Source: Oscillospiraceae bacterium (GTDB lineage Bacteria > Bacillota > Clostridia > Saccharofermentanales > Saccharofermentanaceae). Taken from it: 42,689 nt of DNA. The notes under the pieces are model-generated. The model was not told the origin of the DNA, ran no database searches, and saw only the letters and a program-made list of their open reading frames with translations. The DNA lies in NCBI GenBank assembly GCA_902782235.1, contig CACZML010000009.1, positions 1-42,689 on the forward strand, given 5' to 3'. A program made the translations under genes and the position numbers. Positions 33,923 to 41,823 of this stretch are shown here, in pieces; the stretch's first letter is position 1, and every line of letters starts with the position of its first letter.

Positions 33923-34351
33923 TTAGTTAGGGATCTTTCCTGTGAGATATGTCTCAGAAACAAAGAATCCGTCCTGTGTCTTGTACCAGATATTCTTAGC
34001 TACTGCAACAACAGTTACAGACTGGCCTCTTGTAAGAGTACCAACCTTATCGTAAGTAGTACCCGGACCATTTCTAACATTGAGGAACTCGTTCTTGTTA
34101 ACATTTACATATAATGTCTTGGGTGACTCAAACTTTGTCTCAGTCCAGTTAACTTCAGGAGCAGTTTCTATAGGCACCTTAAAATCTGTAAGAGTTGTTG
34201 TCTGTGCCGTTGTGGTAGTAGTTGTAGTCTCTTCTGTAGTCTCGGTAGTAGTCTCTGTAGGCTCTTCCTTCTTACATCCGACTACACCAATACAAATAAC
34301 GCCAGCCATTAAAGCTGCTGCAAGTGCGGTTGTAAATCTCTTTTTGTTCAC
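33923..34351 (-). CDS. SH3-domain lipoprotein
   Basis: A predicted surface lipoprotein of 142 residues. A signal peptide ends in a lipobox-like IGVVGC, followed by a Thr/Glu-rich spacer (TETTTETTEETTTTTTT), then a bacterial SH3 domain (about 80-142) with the signature FLNVRNGPGTTYDKVGTLTRG and WYKTQDGFFVSETYL. Such domains bind cell-wall peptides. I start at GTG 34351, which has GGAGG 8 nt upstream; the GTG at 34360 overlaps the GGAGG itself. It is a single gene between two other transcription units. Confidence 0.85.
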   Translation of the reverse strand: MNKKRFTTALAAALMAGVICIGVVGCKKEEPTETTTETTEETTTTTTTAQTTTLTDFKVPIETAPEVNWTETKFESPKTLYVNVNKNEFLNVRNGPGTTYDKVGTLTRGQSVTVVAVAKNIWYKTQDGFFVSETYLTGKIPN

Positions 34352-34384
34352 AATTCTCACCTCCGCCTATACGTTTACGGAATC

Positions 34385-34418
34385 ATTTACACTATTATTA
34401 CATACTTTGCGTGTAAAT
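34385..34418. repeat. 8-bp inverted repeat upstream of SH3 lipoprotein
   Basis: ATTTACAC (34385-34392) and GTGTAAAT (34411-34418) are perfect reverse complements separated by 18 nt, upstream of the SH3 gene. The spacing of about 2.5 turns and the location suit a dimeric regulator. Confidence 0.45.
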
Positions 34419-34467
34419 ATATTTAATTTTTGTTACATAATAAGCCAAATTTACATTTTTTCAAAAT

Positions 34468-35082
34468 TTATGCCTGAAAAGCCTGTGTTTTCACGTCATC
34501 CTCAAGGATATAGAATGCTTCATGGTCCCTGTATCTCCCGTTTATGTGCATATAGGAGATCCTCTGCCCTTCATAATGGAACCCGGCTCTCTTCACGAGA
34601 TTTAAGGATGCTTCATTCTCAGGCAGTATGAAAGCTTCGATGCGGTGCATCTTATACTCGTCGAAAACAAATGCCATCGCACCTTTCAGAGCCTCAGTCA
34701 TGTATCCTTTGCCTGTGTGATCTTTATCCAGGTGGTATCCGCACGCACAGGACATCATTCCTCCGTAAGCAAAATTAAAGAAAGACACTCTTCCGATGAT
34801 ATCCCCTGTTTCCTTGGATATTATCCACAACGGAACAAGGGTCCCTTCAAGAAACGCCCCACAATCGTAAGCAAGATACTTCTTCTGCAAGGAAGCAGTG
34901 AAGTAATCATCTGTATGAGTCTGGGCAAACTGCTTATGGAACTCCCTGTTCCTGATAAAGTAATCAGCTACTCTCGGAGCTTCACTCTTACGCAGGACAG
35001 AAAGCCTTAAACGTTCAGTCTCAAGAGCAAGCACCTCACACCTGCTCCTGTCATTTGCTACTCTATATCCGGCTCTTGGCAT
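34468..35082 (-). CDS. GNAT acetyltransferase, RimJ/RimL-like
   Basis: A 204-residue N-acetyltransferase that uses acetyl-CoA. The segment ETERLRLSVLRKSEAPRVADYFIRN matches the start of RimJ-type GNATs; DIIGRVSFFNFAYG and the acetyl-CoA-binding region KDHTGKGYMTEALKGAMAF (about 118-136; Q/RxxGxG/A type) follow, then HRIEAFILPENEASLNLVKRAGF and the typical GxRDHEAFYIL end. Possible targets are ribosomal protein N-termini, antibiotics or small amines. It lies 15 nt after the GH5-like gene. Confidence 0.88.
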   Translation of the reverse strand: MPRAGYRVANDRSRCEVLALETERLRLSVLRKSEAPRVADYFIRNREFHKQFAQTHTDDYFTASLQKKYLAYDCGAFLEGTLVPLWIISKETGDIIGRVSFFNFAYGGMMSCACGYHLDKDHTGKGYMTEALKGAMAFVFDEYKMHRIEAFILPENEASLNLVKRAGFHYEGQRISYMHINGRYRDHEAFYILEDDVKTQAFQA

Positions 35083-35097
35083 ATCCTAAGCACCTTA

Positions 35098-36312
35098 TCA
35101 GGCTGTTGCAGCAGTCTCTGCAGATTCGGTTGTCGTCTCTTCGGTTTCCGAACTTACCTTACCGTAAAGGATCTGCTCCCTTGCATAAAGTCCTGACTTG
35201 GAGATAAGACCGTCAGGCCAGTGGCCTGATTTCTGCTCATCAGTATATTTGTCCGAAAGAAGATTAAGTGCGTTAGAGTCATTATTGACCTTGCTTCCGA
35301 TCGCATAGATGCACCATGAGATCCTGTTCTCTGATAAGAACTCAAGCCACTTATCGCTTTCGAGATAGTAGATACCGCCTTTCATGTCGATGCTGCAAAG
35401 TCCCCACTCAGAAACGAACATGCAGTATTCCTTCTTAAGAGCCTTCTGCATAGCCTCTCTCTGTTCTTCACTGTGAGTGCCTGAGAAGATGCGGCATGCA
35501 TAAGCGATATTGTCGAATTTGAGCTTTGTCTTGGAATCCACTACTGAACCGATATCAAGTCCGTTGCCAGGAGCATCAACGATAACAAGGCTCTTAGGGC
35601 TGTTAGCTCTTATGGCCTTGACGACATCAGTAACAAAAGGAACCGTTACCTTAGTCCATTCATCCTTTATAGGATTAGCTTCATCGGGTGTGGAATCGTC
35701 ATTGGCGATCTCGAAAATAAGATTCGGAGTATCAGAATAGATTGCCGTGATCCTCGTAAACAGGTCGATTGCAGCAGCCTTTGTCTCTGTTGCTTCCTTA
35801 TCGTAACCGACGTTCCAGTCGACGATAACGTAGATGCCCTGATTTACACACATATCGATGATCTTGCAGATCGGATCGAAATACTTATCAGGTTCTTTCA
35901 TATATCCTGTATCAGCGTCACCGTTGATAGTGATCCTGAGAACATCGCAGCCCCAGTCTTCTGCAAGAGTCTGTACAACATCAGGAGTAAAGAAATTCAT
36001 GCAGTCCTGGATACCGTAAGAGCTCATGCCCTTAAGGACGACCTGCTCGCCTTTGCTGCTCCAGAGCATAGTTCCCTTGGTCGTAAGCTGGCCGTATCTC
36101 TCTACTACTTTCTCAGTAACAAGAGCTACGCTGCCGGGCTCTGTTGATTCAGGCGTTGTCTGTTTTGTTGTAACTTCAGGTTCCGTTTCTGTAGGTTCTG
36201 TTGATGGTGTCGTAGAAGGCAATGTTTCCGGGCCTAAGTTAGTCGAGCAAGAAGAAAGAAAAACCGCTCCCGAAATTATCAATACGGATATTCCGTAAGT
36301 TAGTCTGTTCAT
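35098..36312 (-). CDS. GH5-like lipoprotein with degenerate active site
   Basis: A 404-residue lipoprotein: signal peptide with lipobox FLSSC (Cys 22), a Thr/Pro/Glu spacer (about 25-65) and a GH5 (cellulase A-type) domain from about residue 80. The fold is clear: GQLTTKGTMLWSSKGEQVVLKGMS, CDVLRITING, GIYVIVDWN, TPNLIFEIAN, IFSGTHSEEQ, MFVSEWGLCS. However, the acid/base Glu of the NEP motif is Asp (AND, 204-205), the DWH His is Asn, the HFY His-Tyr is Arg-Ile-Phe, and the SWVNW Trp is Tyr. The nucleophile Glu in SEWG is kept. Glycosidase activity is doubtful; it may bind glycans. ATG 36312 is chosen because of GAGAGG upstream. Confidence 0.82.
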   Translation of the reverse strand: MNRLTYGISVLIISGAVFLSSCSTNLGPETLPSTTPSTEPTETEPEVTTKQTTPESTEPGSVALVTEKVVERYGQLTTKGTMLWSSKGEQVVLKGMSSYGIQDCMNFFTPDVVQTLAEDWGCDVLRITINGDADTGYMKEPDKYFDPICKIIDMCVNQGIYVIVDWNVGYDKEATETKAAAIDLFTRITAIYSDTPNLIFEIANDDSTPDEANPIKDEWTKVTVPFVTDVVKAIRANSPKSLVIVDAPGNGLDIGSVVDSKTKLKFDNIAYACRIFSGTHSEEQREAMQKALKKEYCMFVSEWGLCSIDMKGGIYYLESDKWLEFLSENRISWCIYAIGSKVNNDSNALNLLSDKYTDEQKSGHWPDGLISKSGLYAREQILYGKVSSETEETTTESAETAATA

Positions 36313-36328
36313 TAAAAATTTACCTCTC

Positions 36329-36389
36329 AAAACAATCAAAAAATGATAAAAGATTGTTTTATTTTTAAGTTTTGATTGTATAATCAAAA
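36329..36389. repeat. Two AT-rich inverted repeats upstream of GH5-like gene
   Basis: AAAACAATC (36329-36337) pairs with GATTGTTTT (36352-36360), and TTTTGATT-GTAT-AATCAAAA (36370-36389) is a second perfect inverted repeat. They share the core GATTGT/TGATT. They lie between the GH5-like gene and the HEAT gene and may be operators. Confidence 0.4.
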
Positions 36390-36472
36390 GTATTATAGAG
36401 CAAAGTATACCAAAAACTATAAATAATTCAGGTTATTTTGGTGAGAGTGATGTTTTTTTCTGAATTTTACTC

Positions 36473-36478
36473 TATAAT
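36473..36478 (+). promoter_or_regulatory. Possible -10 for HEAT-repeat gene
   Basis: A perfect TATAAT about 35 nt upstream of the HEAT-repeat ATG. The -35 region (a T-rich stretch at about 36450-36456) is poor. AGGAG (36500-36504) is the ribosome-binding site. Confidence 0.35.
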
Positions 36479-36512
36479 ATTGTTGAGTATTACGATAGTA
36501 GGAGTCTAACCT

Positions 36513-36854
36513 ATGGGACGCACTGACGCTTTGAAAGACAAAATCCTCAAACTCGGATCGAAGCAGAAACTTGGCGCGCTGCTCAAATTTGCTGACAGCC
36601 AGGAAGATGACGTACGTATGACTGTAGCTATGGCAATGGGAATGTGCCCTACTTATGAAGCCGGAATGGCTCTTATTCCTCTTTTACGTGACTCTTCCCC
36701 TATGGTAAGGGCAGCAGCTGCTACTGCTGCAGCAGACATCCACGCTAAGCACTGCGAAGAATATGTTAAGAAGCTTGCATTTGCAGACTCCGACCCTAAC
36801 GTAAGACAGGTCGCAAAGGCTGCTTTCGATAAGCTCAAGGACAGCGTAGTCTGA
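36513..36854 (+). CDS. Small HEAT-repeat protein
   Basis: A 113-residue, all-helical protein built of about three HEAT repeats; DDVRMTVAMAMGMCP, SPMVRAAAATAAADI and DPNVRQVAKAAFDKL each begin with the characteristic D-x-V-R turn. Such repeats form protein-binding solenoids. There is no membrane segment. AGGAG lies 8 nt upstream of the ATG. It is a lone plus-strand gene between two minus-strand blocks, closed by a strong terminator. The partner is unknown. Confidence 0.82.
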   Translation: MGRTDALKDKILKLGSKQKLGALLKFADSQEDDVRMTVAMAMGMCPTYEAGMALIPLLRDSSPMVRAAAATAAADIHAKHCEEYVKKLAFADSDPNVRQVAKAAFDKLKDSVV

Positions 36855-36876
36855 TAACAAAAACAATTGAATGATT

Positions 36877-36903
36877 AAGGGCACCCGATCGGGTGCCCTT
36901 TTA
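36877..36903 (+). terminator. Intrinsic terminator after HEAT-repeat gene
   Basis: AAGGGCACCC-GATC-GGGTGCCCTT is a perfect 10-bp stem with a 4-nt loop, followed by TTAATTT. It lies between convergent genes and may also work weakly on the minus strand. Confidence 0.85.
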
Positions 36904-36925
36904 ATTTGCTTTAAGTAATTCTCAA

Positions 36926-37588
36926 TTACTCTTCAATGGGAACGATCTCATCCTTATCCTTGAAAATGTGCTTCTCAGGGATAACGCCTCTAACTCTTGA
37001 AAGAGGATATACACGGCATCCTCTGCCGATTACTGTACCGGGATTAAGAACGCTCTGGCAGCCTACTTCAACATTGTCGCCAACGATAGCGGCGAACTTC
37101 TTAAGGCCTGTCTCGATTACTTCATCACCGTTCTTAACGCAAACGAGAGTCTTATCAGACTTAACGTTTGATGTGATAGCGCCGGCGCCTAAGTGAGACT
37201 TGTATCCGAGGATGGAATCGCCAACATAGTTATAGTGAGGAACCTGAACGTTATCACTGATGATTACGTTCTTAAGCTCTGTTGAGTTGCCGATAACGCA
37301 CTTTGAACCGATGAGGGCGCTGCCTCTGATGAATGCGCACTGACGGACTTCAGTCTCAGGTCCGATGATGCAGGGGCCTGCGATGTATGCGGAATCAAAT
37401 ACCTTGGCGCTCTTTGCGATCCAGATGCCTTCACCCTTGTTCTCATAAACTTCAGGATCAAGTGTAGGTCCGAGCTGGAGAATGAATTCCTTTATAAGGG
37501 GCAATGCTTCCCAGGGATATTTCTTGTCTTCAAGAATCGGTGCGGCCAGTGTGTGTGTTAAATCGATAAGATCTTTTGTCTCAAGCAT
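36926..37588 (-). CDS. Left-handed beta-helix protein, GlmU C-domain-like
   Basis: A 220-residue protein with hexapeptide repeats of the left-handed beta-helix type: IWIAKSAKVFDSAYIAGPCI, VRQCAFIRGSALIGSKCVIG, VPHYNYVGDSILG and NPGTVIGRGCRVYPLS. It resembles the acetyltransferase half of GlmU and the related proteins often named UDP-N-acetylglucosamine pyrophosphorylase, but it lacks the uridyltransferase half, so the real substrate is open. It lies 47 nt downstream of the CdaA-YbbR gene and probably shares its transcript. In many Firmicutes cdaA-cdaR is followed by glmM, another gene of UDP-GlcNAc synthesis. Confidence 0.82.
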   Translation of the reverse strand: MLETKDLIDLTHTLAAPILEDKKYPWEALPLIKEFILQLGPTLDPEVYENKGEGIWIAKSAKVFDSAYIAGPCIIGPETEVRQCAFIRGSALIGSKCVIGNSTELKNVIISDNVQVPHYNYVGDSILGYKSHLGAGAITSNVKSDKTLVCVKNGDEVIETGLKKFAAIVGDNVEVGCQSVLNPGTVIGRGCRVYPLSRVRGVIPEKHIFKDKDEIVPIEE

Positions 37589-37635
37589 TTCTATATCCTT
37601 TCCGCCCTCCTCTTACCCGATTCGGGCAATGAGAA

Positions 37636-39153
37636 TCATTTGTTGACCGAGTATACCGTAACCGGTATCTCCCGTGGCTGCTGACGGTCGACACGGAAAT
37701 ATACACCGTTGTCGCGGGCTTTTACGTTAACCGGAAGATTAACAATGCCCTTATCATCATCTTCGATCTTGCTGTAATCAACAGAAACGACGATGTCATC
37801 AGCTGTAAGTGAATTAATTGTATTGGCACGTCCTACGATCGTGATATCAACTGTATTAACAGGATACTGCGTCCAGATATTATCAGGCAGATCTGCATCC
37901 TGGTACTTACTGATCGGAACGGTCATATTCTTTGAAACGACAGGGTTAGTGATGATCTGGATATACATCCAAAGCATTGTGGAAAGGAACAGTGACAGAA
38001 CGAGGAAAAGGATCCTTGTCGCCGTGCTTACTCTCTTGGAGTTGGATGTCTCATCCGCTTCCTTGGTACGGATAGAGATAGGCACTGCGGTCTCACCTGC
38101 CACTTCGACCTGTGTAGTCGCTACGATAGGCTCTGCAGGTGCTGTCTCTGTTGCATTTGCGGCAGCTGTCTTAACCTTTGCAGCCTTCTCAACTTCCTCA
38201 GGACTAAAAACAGCATCTGACTTATCTTCAGAATTACCGCGGATCTTATCAAGGATCCTGCCTATGAAATTCTTATTCTCAGCGCCATATTCCTTAAGGC
38301 CAAGGAGATATGAGAGATTTGCTTCAAGCTCTTTTGCAGATCTCATCTCGAAAAGTCTTCCGTTAACGGCAATAGAGGTCTTACCTCTCTCTTCGGAAAC
38401 GACTACAGCAACTGTATCACCCATCTCGCTCGCACCGACTGCAGCTCTGTGACGTGTTCCTGCACGCTCAAGAGAATGCATCGTGACTGAAAGCGGAACA
38501 TGGCATCTTGCTGCAATGATCCTGCCGTCTCTGATAAGAAGGCCGCCGTCATGCATGGGCGAACCTTTATAGAAAATGCTCTGCAATACGGAACTCGTTA
38601 CCTCGGAATCGAATGTAACTACATTCTCCTGGGATAAGAGTTCATCGAGCTTTGTCTTTCTCTCAATAAGGATAAGAGCACCGGTATATGTTCTGGACAT
38701 TTCCTTGCATGCAGAACTTATCTCCTTAATAAAGGTCGTAAGTTCTTCCCTTGTCATTACAGATTCACTGTGTCTGAAAGGATTTGCGGCATTTGATGTC
38801 CTGAGACCAACCGTCTCAAGCGCTCTTCTGAGTTCCGGCTGGAACAGTACTACGAAGAGGATAGCTACGATATAGAGAACGCGGTTAAATAGGAACCCGA
38901 CCATGTCGAGTCCGACGAGACCGCAGAAAGCTACGAAGATCAATACGAAAACGATACCCTTGATAAGCTGCCATGCTCTTGTCTGTCTGATGAACATGAG
39001 GAGCGTGTAGAAAAGGAATGTTACGAGGGCAATATCGATCGCATATCTGATAAAGTCCCAAAAGCTGCCAAAGAAGAGCGTGCCTTCGCCAAGGCTCTTA
39101 AAAAGCTCGCCCAAGAACTCGAATATTTGGCTGATTACAGATGTATTAGACAT
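37636..39153 (-). CDS. cdaA: Diadenylate cyclase CdaA fused to a YbbR domain
   Basis: The enzyme makes c-di-AMP from two ATP at the membrane, controlling potassium and osmolyte balance and wall homeostasis. The 505-residue protein has three membrane helices (about 35-105), the DAC domain (about 108-285) with FDSEVTSSVLQSIF, MHDGGLLIRDGRIIAA (DGG at 202-204, usually DGA) and GTRHRAAVG (RHR at 234-236), and a Glu/Ala-rich linker (about 310-378). A fourth membrane helix (381-400) is followed by one YbbR-like beta domain (about 403-505; NMTVPISKY, VDITIVGRANTINSLTADDI). In most Firmicutes the YbbR part is the separate gene cdaR, with several YbbR repeats. It reads as one uninterrupted frame. Confidence 0.9.
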   Translation of the reverse strand: MSNTSVISQIFEFLGELFKSLGEGTLFFGSFWDFIRYAIDIALVTFLFYTLLMFIRQTRAWQLIKGIVFVLIFVAFCGLVGLDMVGFLFNRVLYIVAILFVVLFQPELRRALETVGLRTSNAANPFRHSESVMTREELTTFIKEISSACKEMSRTYTGALILIERKTKLDELLSQENVVTFDSEVTSSVLQSIFYKGSPMHDGGLLIRDGRIIAARCHVPLSVTMHSLERAGTRHRAAVGASEMGDTVAVVVSEERGKTSIAVNGRLFEMRSAKELEANLSYLLGLKEYGAENKNFIGRILDKIRGNSEDKSDAVFSPEEVEKAAKVKTAAANATETAPAEPIVATTQVEVAGETAVPISIRTKEADETSNSKRVSTATRILFLVLSLFLSTMLWMYIQIITNPVVSKNMTVPISKYQDADLPDNIWTQYPVNTVDITIVGRANTINSLTADDIVVSVDYSKIEDDDKGIVNLPVNVKARDNGVYFRVDRQQPREIPVTVYSVNK

Positions 39154-39187
39154 CGATCATGTCCTTCTTATTATGCTTATCTTATTT

Positions 39188-39196
39188 AGTATAACA
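39188..39196 (-). promoter_or_regulatory. Extended -10 promoter for cdaA
   Basis: TGTTATACT on the minus strand (39196-39188), an extended -10 about 35 nt before the cdaA start. No clear -35 is seen at 17 nt. Confidence 0.4.
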
Positions 39197-39242
39197 TAAG
39201 CAGTCAGATTCAATGTCGGATTTTTTGAAAGAGTAATGTATT

Positions 39243-40607
39243 TTAAATACTGCTTTCAGACGGTCCGGAAGGTTCAGATGACGCAGAGGTCTCTGATGAC
39301 TCTGTGAAGTAAGTCTGTCTGGTAGCTTCTTTCTTGAATTCCTCATACTTGGCAGGTGTCATACCCTTATCAGAACCCTTAAGGAGTGACTCGATAACTA
39401 TGAAAGCAACGCAGTTAACCCTTATCTGGAGTCTGTCGCCCGAGCAGTCGATCTCACCGTCATTATTCCTGTCCACGTCTTCTGTTATAAGAAGCTCATC
39501 GAGGAAATATGTACAGTCAGATGGAGTTCCCCTTATCTTTCCTCCGAAGTCCTGAAGGTTAAGGTTCTTGGTCTCCTTCATCTTTTCGAGGGATGTATAG
39601 TTATAGTCAAAGCTCTCGAAATATACGACCGGAATGCCTCTCTCATCAAAAAGCTTATAATCGGACATTGTGCCTGAGACCTCATTATAGATGTCCTTAT
39701 AGCCGTCGTCGTTGATGTCGAATTTCAGACCGGATTCATTGTAATAAAGGTCGAATCTGTAATATGTGTACAGAGGGTTGGCAAAGCATACGTCATAAGC
39801 CTGGTAAAGCTTTCTTCTCATCTCATACTTCTGTGTGGAGATCAGGGATTTATACCCTGAGGAAGCATATACCTTATCACCGGAATAAAGGCTGTCGATG
39901 TCATACATGACGTCGATGCTCAGGAGCTCTTCTCCCGCAAGCGAAGTAACGAACTTCTCTGCACCTGCAAAATTATCAGTGCCGGCACCGAAGAAAACGA
40001 ACCATACATCGTAAGCGATATTGGTATATTCCTTGAAAGCCATCATGGCTGTTAGGACGCACGCTGTTCCGGAAGCGTTGTCAGATATGCCGTCAAATAC
40101 ATATTTCGGGCGCTCGGTAGGCTCAGCCTCACCGTCTTCTTTCTTATCATCTTTCTTCTTGTCGTCCTTCTTCTCATCATCCTTAGGCGCATAATCAGGA
40201 AGGATCGCAGCATCGTAGTGAGCGCCGATCACGGCTACTCTGTGCTCGATCTGATAAGTTCCGTCTGACTGGTGGACATAAAATCCCGTTCCGGGGACCT
40301 TAACTATATAATTTGCAGAACTTCCAACTTCTTCCTTATCGAACTTCTGGACCTCAGGAGTATAGCCAAGTTCCTTGATCTTGGCTTCGATGTAATCGCC
40401 TGTCGCCTTCTCGCCCTCGGAATAAGCAGTTCTCTCAGGGAATTTGGAAGCGATCTCTCTGGCGATATCAGAACCGAATGAGCCGTAATCCGCAGCTCTT
40501 CTTCCGGTCTTGTCTTCCTTTTTGCAGGAAGTCAAAAGGAGCGGCTGTGCCAAAACCGCAAAACACATAGCTGTTGCTACTATTCTCTTAAATCTTGTAC
40601 TGTTCAT
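39243..40607 (-). CDS. M28-like peptidase lipoprotein, incomplete metal site
   Basis: A 454-residue lipoprotein: signal peptide with LLLTSC (Cys 28), then an M28 (aminopeptidase Y/S type) fold. AVIGAHYDA (His 130, Asp 132) and DGISDNASGTA (Asp 176) supply the first metal ligands. The next motif, normally a Glu-Glu pair followed by GLxGS, reads FFGAGTDNFAGAEKF (about 206-220), so both Glu are missing, and the last ligand His of the usual HTxxD segment reads GTPSD. A highly charged insert (KDDEKKDDKKKDDKKEDGE) splits the domain near 142-168, and DINDDGYKD and DVDRNNDGEID resemble calcium loops. Activity is doubtful. It lies 17 nt after the AroB-like gene. Confidence 0.78.
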   Translation of the reverse strand: MNSTRFKRIVATAMCFAVLAQPLLLTSCKKEDKTGRRAADYGSFGSDIAREIASKFPERTAYSEGEKATGDYIEAKIKELGYTPEVQKFDKEEVGSSANYIVKVPGTGFYVHQSDGTYQIEHRVAVIGAHYDAAILPDYAPKDDEKKDDKKKDDKKEDGEAEPTERPKYVFDGISDNASGTACVLTAMMAFKEYTNIAYDVWFVFFGAGTDNFAGAEKFVTSLAGEELLSIDVMYDIDSLYSGDKVYASSGYKSLISTQKYEMRRKLYQAYDVCFANPLYTYYRFDLYYNESGLKFDINDDGYKDIYNEVSGTMSDYKLFDERGIPVVYFESFDYNYTSLEKMKETKNLNLQDFGGKIRGTPSDCTYFLDELLITEDVDRNNDGEIDCSGDRLQIRVNCVAFIVIESLLKGSDKGMTPAKYEEFKKEATRQTYFTESSETSASSEPSGPSESSI

Positions 40608-40624
40608 AACTACGCTATTATACC

Positions 40625-41725
40625 CTAAGCTTCCTCATCTTTTGAGGCAACTTGTGAAGAGCTTGGAGTTATCTTCTTCAAACGCTCCTCTAAAATGTCC
40701 AAAGCCTCATCAGTAGTGGGATTCTTTATCGCCCAGCTGCCTTTGCCGGAAGTCTCTTCGTAGCAGACGAGAGAATCAGCCGTATTAGAGCCTTTTTTAT
40801 AAGAATCCCTTAAAGAGTTCATTATCGCATTGAAGCTTACGCCCTTAAGTTCCGTGGGAAGTCCCAGTTTAAGATAGATCGCAGCAAATGCAGGTCTGGC
40901 CTTATCCGGAACGGTCGCATAAAGGCTTAAAGCCAGAGCCTCGCCCTCCGAATAGTTCATGAACCTGAAATAACCCTCGATCGCCTCCGAGAGCTCTGAA
41001 CCTAGTGTCAGGAGCAGCGGATTCTTCTTGTCGATAGCAGCTCTTGCAGCATATACGCGGTTCAAGAAAACCCTTATATCTGAAGGCTTGGAGCCTGAAA
41101 TCTCGATAAGATCCGTCAGAAGTCCAAAGTCAGCAAGAAGCGCATATCTGATTATCTGCGAATAACCGTTCGGAATGAACTTTTTGGGAACCGTCGAAAG
41201 GTATGTCGGGTCGATAAATACCGCAGTCTGGGAAATTGCCACTGACGCAGTATTCTTGCGGCTTCCCGAGTTCAGATACGCCTTATCCGAACAGCATGTC
41301 TCAGCCATAGACGATAACGTCGTCGGAACTGCGATATAACGGGACTTTCCTGTATAAAGTGCTGCAGCAAAAGATGCGATATCAAGGACCTGGCCGCCGC
41401 CTAAAGCGATGATCCAGTCATTTGCATTAAGGCCGTATTCATTAAGTTCTTTTACAACATTGTTGACCTGTGAAAGGTTCTTTAACTGCTCGCCCTCCTC
41501 GACAGTGATGAGGCATGTCTTGATGTTCCTTAAGACGAACTGCTTCTCAAAAGCGTTGTAGTAATAAGCGCTGATCTGTCTGTCGGAGATAATGGCAGCC
41601 TTGATCTGGCGGTCACCAAGATCTTTATTGTCATATTGCTCGAGAATAAATCCGGCAACGAATTCTTCTGCGATACCGCTTCCGGTAAAGCAATCGTAGC
41701 TTCTGTTGCAGTCAAGTCTGTCCAA
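40625..41725 (-). CDS. 3-dehydroquinate synthase-like protein lacking zinc ligands
   Basis: A 366-residue homologue of AroB and related Fe-ADH-fold enzymes. The NAD-binding segment WIIALGGGQVLDIASFAAAL (about 104-123), YIAVPTTLSS and VFIDPTYLSTVPKKFIPNG align with AroB. The catalytic region does not: GxAExxKY becomes GYSQIIRYALL (Glu to Gln 190, Lys to Arg 193), LGHTFGHAIE becomes LGSELSEAIE (241-250), and HGEAVA becomes EGEALA (260). All three zinc ligands are therefore replaced. It is unlikely to make dehydroquinate; a different or regulatory role is open. The start is TTG 41725, with AGGAG 11 nt upstream and an in-frame stop beyond. It reads divergently from gltX. Confidence 0.8.
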   Translation of the reverse strand: MDRLDCNRSYDCFTGSGIAEEFVAGFILEQYDNKDLGDRQIKAAIISDRQISAYYYNAFEKQFVLRNIKTCLITVEEGEQLKNLSQVNNVVKELNEYGLNANDWIIALGGGQVLDIASFAAALYTGKSRYIAVPTTLSSMAETCCSDKAYLNSGSRKNTASVAISQTAVFIDPTYLSTVPKKFIPNGYSQIIRYALLADFGLLTDLIEISGSKPSDIRVFLNRVYAARAAIDKKNPLLLTLGSELSEAIEGYFRFMNYSEGEALALSLYATVPDKARPAFAAIYLKLGLPTELKGVSFNAIMNSLRDSYKKGSNTADSLVCYEETSGKGSWAIKNPTTDEALDILEERLKKITPSSSQVASKDEEA

Positions 41726-41760
41726 GATCTTTTGGGCTCCTTTCGGTCTTCAAAGTCAAT

Positions 41761-41788
41761 TTGTATATTACCACAAAAGTGTTAGAAT
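41761..41788 (+). promoter_or_regulatory. Promoter for gltX
   Basis: TTGTAT (41761-41766), a 16-nt spacer and TAGAAT (41783-41788) lie about 36 nt upstream of the gltX start. A GAGG ribosome-binding site stands 6 nt before the ATG. Confidence 0.55.
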
Positions 41789-41823
41789 ATACGCTCAGGT
41801 AAATTTATTAATAGAGGTTATGT

